DNA of 64,000 bases from Hyperoodon ampullatus. Taxonomy: Eukaryota > Chordata > Mammalia > Artiodactyla > Ziphiidae. The position numbers and the translations under genes were made by a program. This document shows positions 59,937 through 64,000 of this stretch, piece after piece (position 1 is the first letter of the stretch; every line of letters begins with the position of its first letter). Where the stretch lies: assembly GCA_949752795.1 (NCBI GenBank), contig OX457071.1, positions 27,140,800-27,204,799 on the forward strand, read 5' to 3'. A model generated the notes under the pieces. It did no database searches and had not been told where the DNA came from. It saw nothing but the letters and a program-made list of their open reading frames with translations.

Positions 59937-60016
59937 TTGGGTTGGCCAAAATGTTCATTCAGGTTTTTCCGTAACATCTTATGGAAAAACCCAAACGAAC
60001 TTTTTGGCCAACCCAA
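59937..60016. mobile_element. Mariner-derived MITE forming an 80-bp hairpin
   Basis: Starts TTGGGTTGGCCAAAATGTTC and ends CTTTTTGGCCAACCCAA. The two halves are near-perfect inverted complements around a short loop (GTAACATCTTATG region), and the element is flanked by TA on both sides, the mariner target. From memory the arms resemble the bovine miR-2284/2285 precursors, which derive from the same mariner family. If transcribed it could form a miRNA-like hairpin; expression is not shown. Confidence 0.9.
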
Positions 60017-60954
60017 TATTTTTAACTTGTGCAATGGGGCATAAGTTAGATAGAAAAGAGTATGACACAGAAATTTGCTCTACCACCTAGTGGCACATCT
60101 GAGGCACTGGGGCCATCCACTTGGTACTCTATGAATGAATGGTTGCTTATTCTTGCCATAATTCATGGAAGTGGAACATTTAACTGTGGGCCTGGACTGA
60201 CACCTCATCCAATCTCATGTAAGTTGTGATTTAATTTTGTCTAAATTTATTGAATCACCTGGATGGCTCAAAATATTAAATAGCTCTAATATTTCTACAC
60301 ACAAGCAAGTCATTTTCAACAGTGGATTGATTATGCAAGATGGGAAACCTTTGGCATGTCAAGCATATGTACAGTTGTTGGGAAATAAGTCAACAAAACA
60401 CTGATCAGCTCATTTAGGAACTAATAACATCAGCCCCAAGGCTACAAGAGCCATTCAGACTGGGCTTACCCCATGAGGGGTGCACAGTCTCTGAACTGGT
60501 AGTAGAGTAGATTTCATCAGATAAGCTGTCAAATGCTTCATAGAACATGCCTTGGAGGATTAAGCTTCCACTGTTCATACAATTTTATCAGACACTAGCA
60601 AGGTAGATTTTCCAGTAAAACAGGAAATTGCCCTAAGGCCATGCTTTTGAACATTTATTCAAGATGTACTTTAAATGCTGTTTCAGCTGTCATTTTTTGC
60701 TATCAGCAGAAATGTCTTTGCTTTTGTTTCAGGTGAACAGTTCCCTTTAATCACCAAAATCAACTAAAATGCAGAGAAAACGAGAGCTATAAAACTAAAG
60801 CATGCGCAAGAAGGGGTGAGGGTAGGTGGGTTTTGCTGCAAAAGCAATTTGAGTTGGTTTGGAACCATGGTTGAGATCCTGAATTGGCAACAAAAGAAAT
60901 TTATAAATTTCTTTGTTTAATAAGGTTAATAAGATGTACTATATGATAATGAAT
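60017..60954. other. Unassigned
   Basis: No gene or repeat family recognised. Confidence 0.4.
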
Positions 60955-61165
60955 ATGGGGGCACTATAGCATAGGAGTTAAATGCATAATCTCTGGAGCC
61001 AGACTGCCTAGTTTCAAATACCAGTTTCAACACTTCTAACTTTTGGACTTTGAACACATTACTTAACTGCTTTGTGCCTCAGCTTCCTCATCTGTGAAAT
61101 AGGAATAATTACCCAACATATGGGGCTATTGAGCAGATTAAGTACAACACTTTGTAAGCATAATT
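60955..61165 (+). mobile_element. MIR SINE
   Basis: Good MIR order on +: CTATAGCATAGGAGTTAAAT, TCTGGAGCCAGACTGCCTAG, CTTTGTGCCTCAGCTTCCTC, ATCTGTGAAATAGGAATAAT and GAGCAGATTAAGTACAA. Confidence 0.85.
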
Positions 61166-62532
61166 ATTTGCTATTATACTATAATTCTCTATAAAATCAG
61201 TAAGGACTTACATAAAAATTAGAATACAAACGTATTATTGAATAACTCTATACAGCCATTTAAAGCATAAAAATTAATAACTTCTGTCAGGTATACCAAT
61301 ATAAGATTTTAGGAACCAATTTAAAATTTCTAACTTTGTTTAGGAGATACAGAACGTGTGTCAGAAATATGGAATGAATATATAGCAAAGGAAACACTCA
61401 ATTTTCAACAAGTAGAATACAGGACAATTAGAACCTTCACACCTTTCAGTAGGAAATAACCTCCTGGTAGATGGTAAATACATACAAAACATTTTTTTAC
61501 GCAAATAAGCTTATCATAGCCCATAAATGAAAACATACAGTTATTTCCCATTTTATTATTTATTAATCTAAGCCAGCATCTCAGGAAATGACTGGCTGAT
61601 CTCATGTGGTATTCATGTGGTCCTTTACTTTCTTCTAATCGGAGAATAAAACAGCCATTAATGTCTTTTGCCTCAAGTCATTTTGGGGGAGCATCAGTTC
61701 ATTTCCTCAGTACAGTAAAGGAAAATGCAGATGCCTCCTTGACATGTGTTTCAAAAGGCAAATATGATATTAAACTATAGTCCAAATCTGTAAGTGTTTT
61801 ACTGCTAGAGAAACAAATTGCTTCAGGTCACTTCAATGGTCTGTATGGATAACACAGCAACACTGTCCCCTGAATGACCAGCTATTTGTCTTTAAACAAC
61901 ACTGGATACACTTTATATAGATGTTGACTTTTACTCAACTATTAAACTTATTCTAGAGAGTACAAACATATCCGATGACCAAGCTCAGTCTTTGATTTGC
62001 AAAGAATATAACTTTGTTATGAAGCTTATAAAAGCTCATTCCTCAGTTTGTCAGAATGACTTGCATCTTGAGTGGCCTGTGGAGTATAATTCAGTCTTCA
62101 CACTGCACCTATCTGGTAAGGAGACATCGTACTATCCCCATTGCAGAGAATGTAAAAGGAGAGTGGGATGATGCTAAGTGATTTGCCTAAATTATATTTT
62201 AGAAAGAGATCATAACCTCACACCATCCTTTTACTTTATTTTTACTTTCTTCACATTTACTTTAGCTTTCTTTGTAAAGAATATATCTTCCTGTAAAGTT
62301 TTATCTTCTAATATTTCACACCATCTATATACTATGGTAAGCTTGCTATAACACTTATCTTGAAAATGTGAGTTTGCTCCAAAATGATTGACATATAGGG
62401 AATGATTTGAGCAGGACTTAAATTCAAATTTGTAGGTAGGTGGAATTCTGTTTTCAGAAATAGTAGGTAAATACAAAAAACCTCACCCAGCTGGCCCTAA
62501 CAGCATAGGAATACACAAAACTCACCTCCATA
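61166..62532. other. Unassigned, AT-rich; no gene recognised
   Basis: No coding evidence. Around 62120-62190 (CCCCATTGCAGAGAATGTAA) there may be a worn MIR. Confidence 0.4.
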
Positions 62533-62971
62533 TGTTACCGAGTCCAACCTTGTACTGCTCACCACACAACAGGCCAATAAATTGAGAGATGAGTCAAGGA
62601 ATAGCCACTTTATTCAGAAAGCCGGCAGACAGAGAAGATGATGGACTTGTGTGCCAAAGAACCATCTTGCCTGAGTTAGAATTCAGGCTCCTTTTATACT
62701 AAAAGGGGAGGGAATAAAGTCAAACATTTCCTGTTTCCCAACAACCTCAAGAGGGGATGTGTTAATGTCTTCCTCCCTGCAGTCATTCACAGGTGGACCT
62801 GGTCAGGATGTTTCCTGTGAACTATACAAAGGTACTTTAGCTTAATGCTCATTACCTGGGGGGTTTAGGCAGGGTTCCCAGAGATAAGCCATCATGTATA
62901 ATCTAAGCTTATAGGCAATATCCCTATAGTGATTAACCTGTAATGGAATACAAAGGTTCTTCCCTATTACA
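62533..62971 (-). repeat. Solo LTR, same ERV family as the provirus
   Basis: The full-length LTR lies on the - strand (+ reads TGTTACCGAGTCC to TCCCTATTACA) with no internal retroviral sequence on either side. It aligns along its length with both proviral LTRs. On - it keeps a clear TATA box (AGTATAAAAGGAGCC), the palindrome, and a polyadenylation signal (TCTGAATAAAGTGG). Flanks are CATA on the left and CACA or CATA on the right, a near-perfect 4-bp duplication. It was formed by LTR-LTR recombination. Confidence 0.93.
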
Positions 62972-63399
62972 CACATACCTAAAACATCTACCAGTTATCT
63001 GTTTACTGGGTGCATTATGAGTCACTCCCATCCACAGCTGTCTTTACAATTTTCCTACTGATTTCAGGAAACCCTCCTTCCATCACTCCACAATGACTCA
63101 CAAGCTGCAAAACTTCCAGACACTCACTTCTGCAAGCAAACTTCAGGTCTTTTTCAAGTAAAGTGGCATATTTATTGTAGTTGTGTATTTCTTAACAATT
63201 TAACATGTGTAAAACTGTGCCACTGTTTTTGCTGAGTTTCTGTCTTGTTTTTATGTGTCACTTATGAATCTTGTACATCTAACCCTGTAGTTTATATTGC
63301 AGGATACTGCAGAGCACAGTGACTTTTAGGAATACACATTATAGAAGAACCCTATGTGACATACACATCTTCACACTCTTAATCTCTATGAGCAGTTAT
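62972..63399. other. Unassigned
   Basis: No gene or repeat recognised. Confidence 0.4.
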
Positions 63400-63690
63400 C
63401 TAGCAGTTGCTATGTACCAGACAACATTCTAAACATGGTGGAGGATACAAAGACAACCAATTCTGGTTCCTGCCTTCGAGGATTGTGATCTTCCAGAGAC
63501 AGTCACACACACAAATACCTCTAATGTTAAGTCATACTGTGTTCATAAATGAAGAATTACAATGGTAAGGTGGAAGGAGAGAATAACTCCACCCCAGAGG
63601 ACTTAGAAAGGGTTCCTTGGAAGACATGGGACTTGACCTGGGCCTCAATGAATGAAAGGTGACATAAGCAGGCAGGGGGAAAACATATAG
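63400..63690. mobile_element. L2 LINE fragment
   Basis: The order of GTTGCTATGTACCAGACAAC, GGTTCCTGCCTTCGAGGAT, GGTTCCTTGGAAGACATGGG and GACCTGGGCCTCAATGAATG follows the conserved L2 3' region. It is old and diverged. Confidence 0.65.
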
Positions 63691-64000
63691 AAAGAAAGGT
63701 TTTCAGGTACTTCTTAATGACAATTTAAAAATGCTTCCATTAAAGGCCAATTTTGAATCCATGATGGTAGAGATGGTAGAATCTTTGATAAACAAATTGA
63801 CTATCAAGGAAGGATCTCTATCACAGTTTTGGTTTCCTTGAGGGGACTGACAATAAGTTAGGAGTCTAAATTAGATAATCCCACCTTTTGGTATTTATCC
63901 ATCATCCCTATGAACAACTCTCTTCTCATTCCTACTGTTGCTTTTTTTCTACCTCCTAAAGGATTTATGTTTCTAGTGGCTGGTTCCTGCCTGAGTATTA
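63691..64000. other. Unassigned window end
   Basis: Nothing recognised. Confidence 0.4.

Noticed and set aside
1..64000. CRISPR arrays, operons, riboswitches, prokaryotic signals
   Set aside because: Sequence is vertebrate throughout; regular short repeats are microsatellites.

Overview
This is mammalian, non-coding, repeat-dominated DNA, almost certainly from a cetacean (whale or dolphin). The diagnostic signal is about a dozen tRNA-Glu-derived SINEs of the CHR type. Their heads read close to GGGCTTCCCTGGTGGCGCAG, and the shorter copies end at 'GTACCGCAAAA', the CHR-2 form typical of Cetacea. Cetartiodactyl L1 3' and 5' ends and a mariner-derived 80-bp hairpin agree with this. I found no intact protein-coding gene. 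The open reading frames are short and are either shadows of repeats or fragments of L1 ORF1/ORF2 and of a retroviral gag/pol. One stretch (18312-18388) has good splice-site context and could be an isolated exon.

Layout: 1-6.3 kb is mostly unassigned sequence with one CHR SINE and an old MIR. 6.3-10 kb is a rearranged L1 (a 3' piece on + joined to a larger body on -) carrying a SINE. 10-14 kb is mostly unassigned, with a possible LTR/tRNA-Glu-like relic near 11.5 kb. 14.1-17.2 kb is an old + strand L1 bracketed by SINEs. 18.5-19.3 kb is a retro-insertion made of the last bases of an L1 plus about 0.8 kb of non-L1 DNA. 19.6-30 kb holds scattered ancient repeats. 30-42.1 kb is a tower of L1s on the - strand: an older L1, then a near-full-length L1 with an 8-kb footprint that holds two SINEs and a later L1 insertion. 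That inner L1 carries the same 0.8-kb non-L1 passenger seen at 18.5 kb. 42-48.6 kb has MIR, CR1/L3-like and L1 fragments, microsatellites and one half of an inverted duplicated element.

48616-55524 is a defective class I (gammaretrovirus-like) endogenous provirus. It has two LTRs, a 4-bp ATTA target duplication, gag and pol remnants in the right order, large deletions and no recognisable env. Three CHR SINEs have inserted into it. A solo LTR of the same family lies on the - strand at 62533-62971. 57884-59195 is a clear twin-primed (5'-inverted) L1 with a 14-bp target duplication. 59937-60016 is a mariner MITE that folds into a long hairpin resembling the bovine miR-2284/2285 precursors.

The window is therefore best read as a record of retrotransposition. 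The two strongest observations are the shared 3'-transduction at two loci 20 kb apart and the dated nesting of SINE, L1 and ERV insertions. Repeat families are named from memory of their consensus sequences. No similarity search was possible.
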